64,000 nt of DNA from Bradyrhizobium arachidis (GTDB lineage Bacteria; Pseudomonadota; Alphaproteobacteria; Rhizobiales; Xanthobacteraceae): the NCBI RefSeq assembly GCF_015291705.1, contig NZ_CP030050.1, positions 7,874,001 through 7,938,000 on the forward strand. The letters are read 5' to 3'. The position numbers and the translations under genes were made by a program. Below are positions 35,230 through 43,896 of this stretch, in pieces. The notes under the pieces are model-generated. The model worked only from the letters and a program-made list of their open reading frames with translations. It was not told the origin of the DNA and searched no databases. How positions within the stretch are numbered: the stretch's first letter is position 1; the number at the start of each line of letters is the position of its first letter.

Positions 35230-36282
35230 TCAACCGCGCACCGGCCGCCGCGCCATGACGGGCGAGGCGCGCAAGACGCGGCTGGGCTGAAGTGAGGTGA
35301 GATTGCCGACGAACTGGCGCGCGCTGTTCTCCCAGGATCGTTCGAGCGCGAAGTTGCGGCAGGTCTCGCGCGACATGGTGAGCGCGCGCAGGCACGCGGT
35401 ACGCAGATCATGGTCGATCGCGCCGATCGGATGATCGGCGATGACGTCCTTCGGACCCGTGACGGGAAACGCCGCAACCGGCGTGCCGCAGGCGAGCGCC
35501 TCGAGCTGCACCACGCCAAACGTGTCGGTCAGGCTCGGGAAGACGAAGACGTCGGCGGCTGCGAGATGCGCGGTGAGATCCGCGCCCTTCTTCTCGCCGA
35601 GGAACACGGCATCGGGATACTTCTTTTCCAGCGCCGCCTTCTGCGGACCGTCGCCGACGACGACCTTGGTGCCGGGCAGGTCGAGCGAGAGGAAGGCGTC
35701 GAGGTTCTTCTCCACCGCGACGCGGCCCATGGTCATGAAGATCGGCCGCGGCAGGTCTAGCGTGGCTGGTGAATCAGGATGGAACAGCTCGGTGTTGACG
35801 CCGCGTCCCCAGAAGCCGAGCCGCTTGAAGCCGCGCTCCGAGAGCTCCTGCCGCAGCGAAGGCGTCGCCACCATGGTCATGGCGGCGGCATCGTGGAAGT
35901 GGCGCAGCACGGCATAGCCGACGGCGGCTGGGATGCCGGTCCGCACCGAGACATATTCGGGAAAGCGGGTCGTATAGGAGGTCGTGAACGCAAGGCGGTT
36001 GCGACGGCAATAGGCCCGCGCGGCCCAGCCGATCGGGCCTTCAGTGGCAATGTGCAGCGCGTCGGGCGCCGCCTTCTCGATCCGCCGCGCGATCTCCTTT
36101 CCGCTCGGCAGCGCGATGCGCAGGCCCGGATAGGTCGGCAGCGGCCAGGACCGGAAGCCGTCCGGGGTAAGGAAGTCGATCTCGACGTCGAGCGCCTTGG
36201 CCGCGTTGGCCAGCGAGGTCAGGGTGCGGACCACACCGTTGACCTGCGGATGCCAGGCGTCAGTCGCGATTAATACCCGCAT
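35230..36282 (-). CDS. GT4-family glycosyltransferase (mannosyl/glycolipid type)
   Basis: 350 residues from the ATG at 36282, where the protein begins MRVLIATDAWHPQVNGVVRT, the exact family start. It has the two Rossmann halves of GT-B enzymes, with DALHIATEGPIGWAAR in the first and EALACGTPVAAFPVTGPKDV near the nucleotide-sugar site. Close relatives transfer sugars to diacylglycerol or phosphatidylinositol (SqdX, PimB types). With pmtA directly downstream, a membrane glycolipid is a plausible product, but the donor and acceptor are not known. Confidence 0.88.
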   Translation of the reverse strand: MRVLIATDAWHPQVNGVVRTLTSLANAAKALDVEIDFLTPDGFRSWPLPTYPGLRIALPSGKEIARRIEKAAPDALHIATEGPIGWAARAYCRRNRLAFTTSYTTRFPEYVSVRTGIPAAVGYAVLRHFHDAAAMTMVATPSLRQELSERGFKRLGFWGRGVNTELFHPDSPATLDLPRPIFMTMGRVAVEKNLDAFLSLDLPGTKVVVGDGPQKAALEKKYPDAVFLGEKKGADLTAHLAAADVFVFPSLTDTFGVVQLEALACGTPVAAFPVTGPKDVIADHPIGAIDHDLRTACLRALTMSRETCRNFALERSWENSARQFVGNLTSLQPSRVLRASPVMARRPVRG

Positions 36283-36553
36283 GGGGAAATCCCGAGAGGT
36301 TGATGATTCTCGGCTTAGGACCATCAACCAAGGATATTTCAGGCGTGTGACGTCACATAAATGTCGGCCCGCTGTTTTGTTGGTTAACAGCCGCGCCCGG
36401 CCACGAAACTGTCATGAAACAATCCTTGCCGCGACGAAACCGTTTTCGGTTTTCCGCGCAAACGTCCCGAAACTTCTTTCCGTTAGGGATTTAGGCAACG
36501 GAGCACCGAAACGGTGCCGCGGTGGCATCACACCGAGCAAACAGGGGCGATCA

Positions 36554-37270
36554 ATGTTCAATCTGGACACGTTCAAGACGTATTCGCGCGCCGTTGCTTT
36601 TGGCGCAGTCGCGATCTCCGCAATCGCATTTGCCGGCCCGGCCAAAGCCGCGCCCGTGCAGCTCTTCCCGTTCTTCCAGCCGCTGCCGCCGATGGCGGCG
36701 CCGCAGCCGCTGCAGCCCTATCAGCCCTACCAGGCGCCGACCTATCAGACCGCGCCGTCCGAGGATCAGGACGCGGTCGAGATGCCGGCACGCTTCCGCC
36801 GCCAGACCGTCTCCTACGCGACGCGTGAAGCGCCGGGCACCATCATCATCGATACGCCGAACACTTATCTCTATTACGTGCTCGGTAACGGCCAGGCGCT
36901 GCGTTACGGCATCGGCGTCGGCCGCGACGGCTTCACCTGGTCCGGCATCCAGTCGGTGAGCAAGAAGGCCGAGTGGCCGGATTGGACTCCGCCGCCGGAG
37001 ATGATCGCCCGCCAGCCCTATCTGCCGCGCCACATGGCCGGCGGCCCCGGCAATCCGCTTGGCGCCCGCGCCATGTATCTCGGCGGCACCATCTACCGCA
37101 TCCACGGCACCAACGCGCCCGAGACCATCGGCAAGCACGTCTCCTCCGGCTGCATCCGCATGACCAACCAAGACGTCACCGACCTCTATTCCCGCGTCAA
37201 CGTCGGCACCAAGGTGATCGTGCTGCCGATGTCGGAGCGCCGCGCCGATCTCGGCGCCGCGACGCGCTAA
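36554..37270 (+). CDS. Secreted L,D-transpeptidase (YkuD domain)
   Basis: 238 residues from the ATG at 36554, with AGGGG upstream; the open frame upstream is not coding. A signal peptide ends near AKA (about 31). A Pro/Gln/Tyr-rich stretch (about 35-70) precedes the YkuD domain, with catalytic His184 (RIHGTN) and Cys200 in SSGCIRM, Arg202. It makes 3-3 peptidoglycan cross-links or anchors proteins to the wall. A strong terminator follows at 37292, so it is monocistronic. Confidence 0.93.
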   Translation: MFNLDTFKTYSRAVAFGAVAISAIAFAGPAKAAPVQLFPFFQPLPPMAAPQPLQPYQPYQAPTYQTAPSEDQDAVEMPARFRRQTVSYATREAPGTIIIDTPNTYLYYVLGNGQALRYGIGVGRDGFTWSGIQSVSKKAEWPDWTPPPEMIARQPYLPRHMAGGPGNPLGARAMYLGGTIYRIHGTNAPETIGKHVSSGCIRMTNQDVTDLYSRVNVGTKVIVLPMSERRADLGAATR

Positions 37271-37291
37271 CGCGACAGGACATTGTGACGC

Positions 37292-37322
37292 AAACGGCCC
37301 CGGAACCCACCGGGGCCGTTTT
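37292..37322 (+). terminator. Rho-independent terminator of the L,D-transpeptidase gene
   Basis: A 12-bp perfect stem AAACGGCCCCGG / CCGGGGCCGTTT with loop AACCCA, followed by TTTTCG, begins 21 nt after the stop codon at 37270. Confidence 0.92.
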
Positions 37323-37380
37323 CGTTTGCCCTCGACATTCCGGCGCGCCTGCTGCGGCGCGTTTCGCCATGGAGGTGCAT

Positions 37381-37803
37381 ATGCAACCACACCTGCAAGC
37401 CTTGCCCGGCACCTGGCTGCGCGGACTCGCCTGTGCCGGAGCGCTGGGGTTGCTCTTGTCCGCGCCTTCCTCGCGCGCGCAACAGCCGGCAGGCGGCGAC
37501 GCAGCCCAGCAGGCCTTCAACAATTCCTGCCGGACCTGCCACTCCGTGAAGGAAGGCGACAACCGCCTCGGTCCCAATCTCAACAAGATCGTCGGACGAA
37601 AGGCCGGATCGCTGCCGGACTACAACTACTCTCCGTCGATGAAGGACGCTGGCTTCGTCTGGGATCAGGACAAGCTCACCCGCTTCATGGTCAAGCCGGA
37701 CGAGGTCGTGTCCGGCAACAAGATGCAGCCCTATGGCGGTGTGTCAGCGGAGGAAGCGGCGAAGGTGGTTGCTTATCTGCAAGCGGCGCCAAGCGCGCAA
37801 TAG
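37381..37803 (+). CDS. Class I c-type cytochrome (cytochrome c2-like)
   Basis: 140 residues from the ATG at 37381, which has GGAGGT upstream; the ATG at 37369 would bury that site in the coding region. An N-terminal signal (LACAGALGLLLSAPSSRAQ) directs export. The heme motif is CRTCH (C50, C53, H54), and the axial methionine is Met115 in GNKMQPYGG. GPNLNKIVGRKAG is typical of cytochrome c2. It carries electrons in the periplasm, but the partner oxidase is not nearby. Confidence 0.93.
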   Translation: MQPHLQALPGTWLRGLACAGALGLLLSAPSSRAQQPAGGDAAQQAFNNSCRTCHSVKEGDNRLGPNLNKIVGRKAGSLPDYNYSPSMKDAGFVWDQDKLTRFMVKPDEVVSGNKMQPYGGVSAEEAAKVVAYLQAAPSAQ

Positions 37804-37895
37804 CAGGCTGATCGGCAGCCAACCGCTCCACGGCGACAACCGACAATTGCGCCTCCGTGGCCCTCGTGGTCTTCTGAACCGGCGAGGGACGCCGA

Positions 37896-38624
37896 ATGAG
37901 CACAACCATTCTCGAATATCAGGACAGCGCCGCCCGGCTCCGAGGCCTTCTGGTCGCGGATGACTCCGCCGCCTTCAGACGGCCCGGCATCGTCCTGTTT
38001 CCGGACGCGCGCGGCATCGGCACCCAGGCCATCGCCCGGGCCGAGCGCCTGGCCGCCCTTGGCTTCGCCGTGCTCGTGGCCGACCTCTACGGCGCCGGCA
38101 AAACGGCGCCCGACGTGCCGCAGGCGATCGAGCTCATAAACGCGCTCCGCGCCGACACCGCGCGCTGGCGCGAGCGGGCACAGGCAGCGCATCTGGCGCT
38201 GGCCGGGCACGCCGCGGTCGATGCCACCAAGCTCGCCGCGATCGGTTATTGCTTCGGCGGCACCACCGCACTCGAGCTGGCGCGTGCCGGCGCCAATCTT
38301 CTGGCAGTCGTGAGCTTCCATGGTGGGCTCACCAGCGAACGACCGGACGATGCCGTCAACATCAAGGCCAGGGTGCTGGTGTGTCATGGCGCTGCCGACG
38401 CGCTGGTGTCGCTGGCGCAGCTCGCGAGTTTCCAGGACGTCATGAGCAGGAGCAGCGTCGACTGGCAGGTCCTTGTCCAGGGCGGCGCGCCGCATGGCTT
38501 CACCAATCCGGAGCTCATCGAGTCCGGGCTTCCGAACCATGGCTATCACGAAGCCGCCGATCGCCGCTCCTGGGCTGCGATGCTCGGCCTGTTCGGGGAA
38601 GCCTTCGGAGTGGAGCTGCGCTAG
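37896..38624 (+). CDS. Dienelactone hydrolase family protein
   Basis: 242-residue alpha/beta hydrolase with a cysteine nucleophile: GYCFGG (Cys119). The aspartate is in HGAADALV and the histidine in APHGFTNP, the classic Cys-Asp-His triad of the family. It probably hydrolyses a lactone or ester, but no catechol-pathway genes surround it, so true dienelactone is uncertain. The start has GAGGGAC upstream. Confidence 0.88.
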   Translation: MSTTILEYQDSAARLRGLLVADDSAAFRRPGIVLFPDARGIGTQAIARAERLAALGFAVLVADLYGAGKTAPDVPQAIELINALRADTARWRERAQAAHLALAGHAAVDATKLAAIGYCFGGTTALELARAGANLLAVVSFHGGLTSERPDDAVNIKARVLVCHGAADALVSLAQLASFQDVMSRSSVDWQVLVQGGAPHGFTNPELIESGLPNHGYHEAADRRSWAAMLGLFGEAFGVELR

Positions 38625-38648
38625 CCAAACCCAGGGAATCCATTAGTC

Positions 38649-39170
38649 ATGCCGCACGTCCCCACCACCGTCGCGATCAGGCTGCTCACGGCTTCCGACG
38701 CAGCTCCTTACCGCACCATCAGGCTGGAAGCCCTCGCCGCGCATCCCGAGGCCTTTGCCAGCGCGTTCGCGCGCGAGCAGGACAAGCCGCTTGCCTGGTT
38801 CGAGGAGCGTCTCACGACGTCGGATGTCTTCGGCGCCTTTATCGCGGAGGAGCTTGTCGGCGTCGCCGGCTTCTGGCGGCAAGAAGGCGCGAAGACCGAG
38901 CACAAGGCCGTTCTCTGGGGCATGTATGTACGCCCCGATGCGCGAAAATCCGGCGTGGGGCGTCGCCTCGTCGACGCGCTCGCGGCACATGCCGCAGAGC
39001 GGGTCGAACAGCTCCAGCTTGCCGTCGTCAGCGAGAATGCGGCGGCTATCCGGCTCTACACTGGCGCCGGGTTCGTTGAGTACGGCCGCGAGGTGAAAGC
39101 CCTCAAGCTGGACGGCCGATACTTCGATGAGATCCTGATGGCCTTGTTCTTTGACCGAAGCGGCAAGTGA
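38649..39170 (+). CDS. GNAT family N-acetyltransferase
   Basis: 173 residues with the GNAT fold: LWGMYVRPDARKSGVGRRLVDAL is motif A, the acetyl-CoA pyrophosphate loop (about 95-117). VVSENAAAIRLYTGAGFVEYGREVKAL is motif B. It starts 24 bp after the dienelactone hydrolase gene, in the same direction, so the two likely form an operon. The acceptor (amine, peptide or drug) is not known. Confidence 0.9.
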   Translation: MPHVPTTVAIRLLTASDAAPYRTIRLEALAAHPEAFASAFAREQDKPLAWFEERLTTSDVFGAFIAEELVGVAGFWRQEGAKTEHKAVLWGMYVRPDARKSGVGRRLVDALAAHAAERVEQLQLAVVSENAAAIRLYTGAGFVEYGREVKALKLDGRYFDEILMALFFDRSGK

Positions 39171-39199
39171 AAAAGGCCATCCGGTTCTCACCGGATGGC
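39170..39199 (-). terminator. Terminator of the DUF899 operon
   Basis: Stem GCCATCCGG (39176-39184) with CCGGATGGC (39191-39199), read on the minus strand, is followed by CTTTTT. It begins 6 bp beyond the stop at 39206 and overlaps the end of the convergent GNAT gene. Confidence 0.88.
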
Positions 39200-39205
39200 G
39201 CCCGG

Positions 39206-39460
39206 TCACTCCGCGATCAGCCTCAGCCACGCCGCCGAATGAAACGCGCTCATCAAGAGATACATCGGCACCATCCCGCCGAGCACAGAGCCGTGTCCGG
39301 CGGCGCACAGCATGTCTGCCGGGCCGCCGAGCACCGCCGTCAGCACGGCCATGATCGCGAAGGTTGGTGTCGCCGCCAAGGCCAGCCATCTGGCGAGGTG
39401 GCGCAGGGCCACGATGCCATTGCGGCCGGCGCCGGCGGTTGCGCTGACGGGACTAGTCAC
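39206..39460 (-). CDS. Small two-helix membrane protein of unknown function, coupled to DUF899 gene
   Basis: 84 residues beginning at a GTG at 39458-39460, which overlaps the DUF899 stop by 8 bp (GTGACTAG), so translation is coupled. Two hydrophobic helices (LALAATPTFAIMAVLTAVLGG and GSVLGGMVPMYLLMSAFHSAAWL) span most of the chain. It is probably expressed only with its partner. No family is recognised. Confidence 0.78.
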   Translation of the reverse strand: MTSPVSATAGAGRNGIVALRHLARWLALAATPTFAIMAVLTAVLGGPADMLCAAGHGSVLGGMVPMYLLMSAFHSAAWLRLIAE

Positions 39461-40232
39461 GGCCTTCCGCGGCCTCCTCGCGAAACGCCTTCTCGCCGGC
39501 GTCCGAGATCTCGACCCATTTCTTGTCGGGTGCAGCGCCCTCGGTGTAGCTGTCGTGCCAGTTCCACCATTTGTAGGTCGGCGTCTGCGGATAGCCTTTT
39601 GGCGAGTCTTCCCAGACCTCCTGCCGGCCGAGCGGCGTGATGTCGAGATAGTTCCAGGTGCCGCCCATCTGCTCGTCGCCGCGGCTCTTGACGAAATAGG
39701 TGCGGAAGATGCGGTTGCCGTCGCGGAAGAACACGTTGGTGCCGTGCCATTCGTCGACGCCGAAATCCTTGTCGAAGCTGTCGGTGACGGTGACCCAGGG
39801 CATGGTCCAGCCCATCCGCTTCTTCAACCTGGCGATGTCGGCCTGCGGCGCGCGCGAGGCGAACACCAGCGTGGTGTCGCGGGCATTGAGATGCGAGACA
39901 TGGGCGACCTGGTCGGCGACCATCGAGCAGCCGCGGCAGGCATGATCGGGCCAGCCGAACACGCCAGGCTCGAAGAAGGCGCGGTAGACGATCAGCTGCC
40001 GCCGCCCCTGGAACAGATCAGTCAGACTGACCTTGCCGCCGGGCCCCTCGAACGCATAGGTTTTGGTCACTTCCATCCACGGCATGCGCCGGCGCTCGGC
40101 GGCCAGGGCGTCGCGGGCACGGGTATGCGCCTTTTCCTTCACGAGCAGTTGCTGACGGGCTGCCTCCCAGTCCTGAGGCGACACCACCGGCGGTGTCTGC
40201 ATGGCGGTCTGTTTGTCTGCTGAAGTCATCAT
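39453..40232 (-). CDS. DUF899 family thioredoxin-fold protein
   Basis: 259 residues. The DUF899 signature includes RRRMPWMEVTKTYAFEGPGG, RQLIVYRAFFEPGV, WPDHACRGCSMVADQV with a CRGC pair, and later DYDITPLGRQE (YLDITPLGRQE). The CxxC and the overall layout suggest a redox thioredoxin-like fold; biochemical function is unknown. GGAG sits 4 or 7 nt before two adjacent ATGs (40232, 40229). It is divergent from the TPR-HTH regulator gene at 40371, the likely controller. Confidence 0.87.
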   Translation of the reverse strand: MMTSADKQTAMQTPPVVSPQDWEAARQQLLVKEKAHTRARDALAAERRRMPWMEVTKTYAFEGPGGKVSLTDLFQGRRQLIVYRAFFEPGVFGWPDHACRGCSMVADQVAHVSHLNARDTTLVFASRAPQADIARLKKRMGWTMPWVTVTDSFDKDFGVDEWHGTNVFFRDGNRIFRTYFVKSRGDEQMGGTWNYLDITPLGRQEVWEDSPKGYPQTPTYKWWNWHDSYTEGAAPDKKWVEISDAGEKAFREEAAEGRD

Positions 40233-40370
40233 GGTTCTCCAAAGCTCTTCCCTGAACGACCATTCCGCGTCTCACGGAACCGATCGCCCCTCGCCGCACA
40301 TCGTCGGCCGTCAACGATTTCTGGCACCTCGCGGTTGCGCGGTGGGAGTAACAAGTGTGGCGGGATTTGA

Positions 40371-41591
40371 ATGGAATCGCTGATCACGGCCGCGGCGCGC
40401 GCGTTGGAGGCCGGCGATCCGCTCGGCGCGCTGAACCGCGTTGCGCTGCGCAATGATGCACCCTCGCTGGCGCTGCGCGGCATCGCGATGGCGCAGCTCG
40501 GCGATCTCGCCAAGGCGAAGACGCTGCTGCGCAGCGCCGCGCGTGCCTTCGGTCCGCGCGAGGCGGTGGCGCGGGCAAGATGCGTCGTGGCCGAGGCCGA
40601 GATCGCGCTGGTCTCGCGCGACCTGAGCTGGCCGGTGAAGGCGCTCGCGGCCGCGCGCGCAACGCTCCAACAGCACGGCGATCTCGCCAACGCCGCGCAT
40701 GCGGGCCACATCGAAGCGCGGCGCCTGCTCCTGGTCGGACGCGTCGACGAGGCCGAGCGGACGCTGGCCGGGCTTGGCACTCCCCCGCTCCCACCTGCGT
40801 CTCTGGCCATCCGCGAGCTCGTCGCTGCCGGCATCGCAATCAGGCGGCTCAGAACCAGAGACGCGCGCGCGGCGCTCGGCCGTGCGGCGCGCGCAGCGCG
40901 GCTGGCGAATATCCCGGCGCTCGTGGCCGAGGTCGGCAGCGCGAACCTCATCCTCGACACGCCGGCCGCACGGCTGATCGCGGGCGGCAACGAACATCCG
41001 TTGTTGCTCGGAGAGGTCGAACGGCTGGCGACCTCGACGGCACTGGTCGTGGACACCTTCCATCACGTCGTGCGCCGGCAAGGCGTTGCCGTATCGCTCG
41101 GAACGCGCCCGGTGCTGTTCGCGCTCGCGCGTCTCCTGGCCCAGGCGTGGCCCGCGGATGTCTCGCGAGAGATGCTGATCGCGGGGGCGTTCCGCGCGAA
41201 GCACGCCGATGAATCGCATCGCGCGCGATTGCGCGTCGAGGTCGGGCGGCTCCGCACCAAGCTGAAGCCGCTCGCCGAGATCAGCGCGACGAAGCAGGGT
41301 TTTGTGCTGGCGCCGCGCAAGACGCGCGACATTCTCGTGCTGGCGCGGCCCGTCGAGGAGAAGCACGCCGCCGTCCTCGCCTTTCTCGCCGACGGCGAGC
41401 CGTGGTCGAGCTCGGCACTCGCGCTGGCGCTCGGAACCAGCGCGCGCACCGTGCAGCGGGCGCTCGACGAGCTGGCGCGCTCGAACAAGGTGCAGTCGTT
41501 CGGACACGGACGGGCACGACGCTGGATGACGCCGCCCGTCCCGGGATTCCCGACAGGCTTGTTACTCCCCACGCCGCTGCTGAAGACGTAG
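40371..41591 (+). CDS. Large cytoplasmic regulator: TPR-like repeats, OmpR-type winged helix, second winged helix
   Basis: 406 residues with an unusual order. The first 190 residues are helical Ala-rich TPR-like repeats (IAMAQLGDLAKAKTLLRSAARAF). About 225-305 resembles a winged-helix DNA-binding domain (VSLGTRPVLFALARLLAQAWPADVSREMLIAGAF ... RLRVEVGRLRTKL). Residues 325-390 have a MarR/ArsR-like helix-turn-helix (SSALALALGTSARTVQRALDELARSNKV). No receiver domain is present, so it is not a two-component regulator. Divergent from the DUF899 gene and directly before the beta-propeller gene. Confidence 0.72.
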   Translation: MESLITAAARALEAGDPLGALNRVALRNDAPSLALRGIAMAQLGDLAKAKTLLRSAARAFGPREAVARARCVVAEAEIALVSRDLSWPVKALAAARATLQQHGDLANAAHAGHIEARRLLLVGRVDEAERTLAGLGTPPLPPASLAIRELVAAGIAIRRLRTRDARAALGRAARAARLANIPALVAEVGSANLILDTPAARLIAGGNEHPLLLGEVERLATSTALVVDTFHHVVRRQGVAVSLGTRPVLFALARLLAQAWPADVSREMLIAGAFRAKHADESHRARLRVEVGRLRTKLKPLAEISATKQGFVLAPRKTRDILVLARPVEEKHAAVLAFLADGEPWSSSALALALGTSARTVQRALDELARSNKVQSFGHGRARRWMTPPVPGFPTGLLLPTPLLKT

Positions 41592-41620
41592 GATTGCGGC
41601 ACATCACAGGGATCGCGCAC

Positions 41621-42265
41621 ATGAAACGTTCAGCCGCCGAGATCGTCAGGGAGTACGGGCCGTTTGCGGGTGTCGAGGCCGTGCATGGCGTCACCTATGA
41701 TGGCACCCATGTCTGGTTCGCATCGGGCGACAAGTTGAGCGCGATCGATCCCGCCAGCGGCAAGGTCGCGCGCTCGATCGATGTCGCCGCGCATGCGGGA
41801 ACGGCGTTCGACGGCCGCCATCTGTTTCAGATCGCCGAGGATCGCATCCAGAAGATCGATGCCGCGACCGGCAAGGTGCTCAGCACGATCCCCGCGCCCG
41901 GCGGCGGCGGCGATTCAGGGCTTGCCTGGGCGGAGGGCTCGCTCTGGGTCGGACAATATCGCGAACGAAAAATCCATCAGGTCGATCCGGACACCGGAAA
42001 GATCCTCCGCACCATCGAGAGCAAGCGTTTCGTCACCGGCGTCACTTGGGTCGACGGCGAGCTCTGGCACGGCACCTGGGAAGGCGAGGACAGCGACATC
42101 AGGCGGATCGATCCCGAGACAGGCAAGGTGCTGGAGCAGCTCGACCTGCCCTCTGGGACGATGGTCTCTGGCCTCGAGTCCGACGGCGCAGATCGCTTCT
42201 TCTGCGGTGGTGGGGAGCGCGGCAATGTGAGGGCGGTCCGCCGTCCCAGGCGCTCGTCCCGCTAG
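41621..42265 (+). CDS. Beta-propeller (glutamine-cyclotransferase-like / PQQ-like repeat) protein
   Basis: 214 residues from the ATG at 41621. Repeated blades of the type VWFASGDKLSAIDPASGKVARSID, LWVGQYRERKIHQVDPDTGKILRTIES and LWHGTWEGEDSDIRRIDPETGKVLEQLD give a propeller of about five blades. No signal peptide, so cytoplasmic; the fold may sense or bind a small ligand. It is 29 bp downstream of the regulator gene and probably co-transcribed. Its end overlaps the convergent LysR gene by 4 bp. Confidence 0.8.
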   Translation: MKRSAAEIVREYGPFAGVEAVHGVTYDGTHVWFASGDKLSAIDPASGKVARSIDVAAHAGTAFDGRHLFQIAEDRIQKIDAATGKVLSTIPAPGGGGDSGLAWAEGSLWVGQYRERKIHQVDPDTGKILRTIESKRFVTGVTWVDGELWHGTWEGEDSDIRRIDPETGKVLEQLDLPSGTMVSGLESDGADRFFCGGGERGNVRAVRRPRRSSR

Positions 42266-43137
42266 CCGCGCAACGCCTCGCGCAGCAAGCCGGCGAAATC
42301 GCGGGCGATCTGCGACGGCTCCTCGTGCGTCGGGAACAGGATTGCTATCTGGTAGGAAATCGCCGGCTGCAGCGGACGCAGGACGAGGTCCGCCGTGAAC
42401 GAACGGCTCACGACGGGATCGACGATACCGACGCCGCGGCCCGCCGCAACCAGCTCGCAAGCCGTGGAGAAGAATTCCGTCTCCGCAACCACATTCCAGC
42501 GTGCCCCGAAGCTGGAGAAGGCGGACGCAAGCTGCTGATACACGGGATCGCCGCGAAACAGCGTCACGAACGGCACCCCGTCGAGATCGCGCGGCGTCAA
42601 TTGCTTTCGCCTGGCCAGCGGATGTCCCTTCGGCAGCATGCACATGCATTCGTATGAAAACACCTCCATGTGGGAGGTCGGGTAATCGAGCGGCAGCTCC
42701 GCCACCGCGAGATCGAACTGCTGCGTCGACATCAGCTCGCGAACGGAGGCCGAGTTGCGGGTGATGATCTTGGCCTGGAGCTGCGGCCGCTTCGCGGAGA
42801 ATTTGGAGACCAGGCGCGGCAGCAGGCTGATCGACAGGCTGGGATAGGCCGCGATCGCAAGGTGCCCGCGGCTGCCGGACCGGATCTCGCCGGCAATGCG
42901 CGCGGCGTTCTCCACCGCGTCGAGGGCGCGCGCCGCCTCGACATAGAACAGCTTGGCCTCAGGCGTCGGCTGCAGCCGCCCGCCGCGGCGCACGAACAGC
43001 GTGAGCCCGGTCGCATGTTCGAGATTGGCGATCATGGTGCTGATCCCCGGCTGCGACATGCCCAGCAATTCGGCCGCCCGGGTCATGGTGCCGTGAAGCA
43101 TCAAGGCGCGAAAGCATTCCAGCTGGCGTAGCCGCAT
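42262..43137 (-). CDS. LysR-family transcriptional regulator (divergent from DUF1989 gene)
   Basis: 291 residues: helix-turn-helix (about 1-60, MRLRQLECFRALMLHGTMTRAAELLGMSQPGIST) and a periplasmic-binding-like effector domain. The GGAG site 8 nt upstream supports the ATG at 43137. It points away from the DUF1989 gene, 116 bp apart, with AT-rich sequence in between (ATCATATATCGG, AATATTATT) that could hold its operator. Likely activator of the DUF1989 group; the ligand is unknown. Confidence 0.92.
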   Translation of the reverse strand: MRLRQLECFRALMLHGTMTRAAELLGMSQPGISTMIANLEHATGLTLFVRRGGRLQPTPEAKLFYVEAARALDAVENAARIAGEIRSGSRGHLAIAAYPSLSISLLPRLVSKFSAKRPQLQAKIITRNSASVRELMSTQQFDLAVAELPLDYPTSHMEVFSYECMCMLPKGHPLARRKQLTPRDLDGVPFVTLFRGDPVYQQLASAFSSFGARWNVVAETEFFSTACELVAAGRGVGIVDPVVSRSFTADLVLRPLQPAISYQIAILFPTHEEPSQIARDFAGLLREALRG

Positions 43138-43253
43138 CGCGAGGCTCCGGAAGAGGTTATAGGGAAATCATATATCGGATGTAAGTAATATTATTGGAAT
43201 TGCATCTCGTCCAATGGTCCCTTCTCGCCACAGAGCGCCTTGAGGAGACTGGC

Positions 43254-43868
43254 ATGAACGAGACTGCAAGGATCGGCCGCAAGCACCCACGACGGATTCC
43301 GGCGCGGCAGGGCATCGCGGCGGAAATGGTGGCCGGCCAGACCGCGACCATCCTGAACACCCATGGCAAGCAGGTTGTCGATACCTGGGCGTTCAACGCG
43401 GCCGACATGAGCGAGGTCATGTCGATGGAGCACAGCCGCACCGCGATGTTGAAGATCGCCCCGCAAGTCGGCGATACGTTCGTGACCAATCGCCGCCGCG
43501 CGATCCTGACGCTGGTCGCTGACACCACGCCCGGCGTCCACGACACGCTGATCGCCGCCTGCGATACCTATCGCTACCGCGACCTGGGTGCAGGCGCCGA
43601 TCACGCCAACTGCACGAACAATCTCCACGCCGCGCTGGCCGCGATCGGGCGCAAGGCAGCGGAAGTGCCCTCGCCGCTCAATCTCTTCATGAACGTCCCG
43701 GTCGGCGCGGATGGCACCCTTGAATTCCGGCCGCCGACCAGCGAGGCCGGCCAGTATGTGAGCTTCCGTGCCGAGATGGATCTGGTCATCGTCTTCTCCG
43801 CCTGCCCCCAGGACGTGACGTCGGTCAACGGCATGGAGCCGACCGACGCGCATTTCCTGATCGATTGA
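43254..43868 (+). CDS. DUF1989 family protein (urea-carboxylase-associated / carboxyguanidine-deiminase-like)
   Basis: 204 residues from the ATG at 43254, with GAGGAG 8 nt upstream. The DUF1989 pattern is clear: VDTWAFNAADMSEVMSMEHSR, TNRRRAILTLVADTTPGVHDTLIAACD, HANCTNNLHAAL and VPSPLNLFMNVPV. In known systems two DUF1989 paralogues form carboxyguanidine deiminase beside guanidine carboxylase, or lie beside urea amidolyase. Here there is a single copy without carboxylase, so the substrate is open. Forms a tight unit with the LysR gene 28 bp downstream. Confidence 0.9.
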   Translation: MNETARIGRKHPRRIPARQGIAAEMVAGQTATILNTHGKQVVDTWAFNAADMSEVMSMEHSRTAMLKIAPQVGDTFVTNRRRAILTLVADTTPGVHDTLIAACDTYRYRDLGAGADHANCTNNLHAALAAIGRKAAEVPSPLNLFMNVPVGADGTLEFRPPTSEAGQYVSFRAEMDLVIVFSACPQDVTSVNGMEPTDAHFLID

Positions 43869-43896
43869 TCGCACCAGGCCGCCCGGGAGAAACCCC

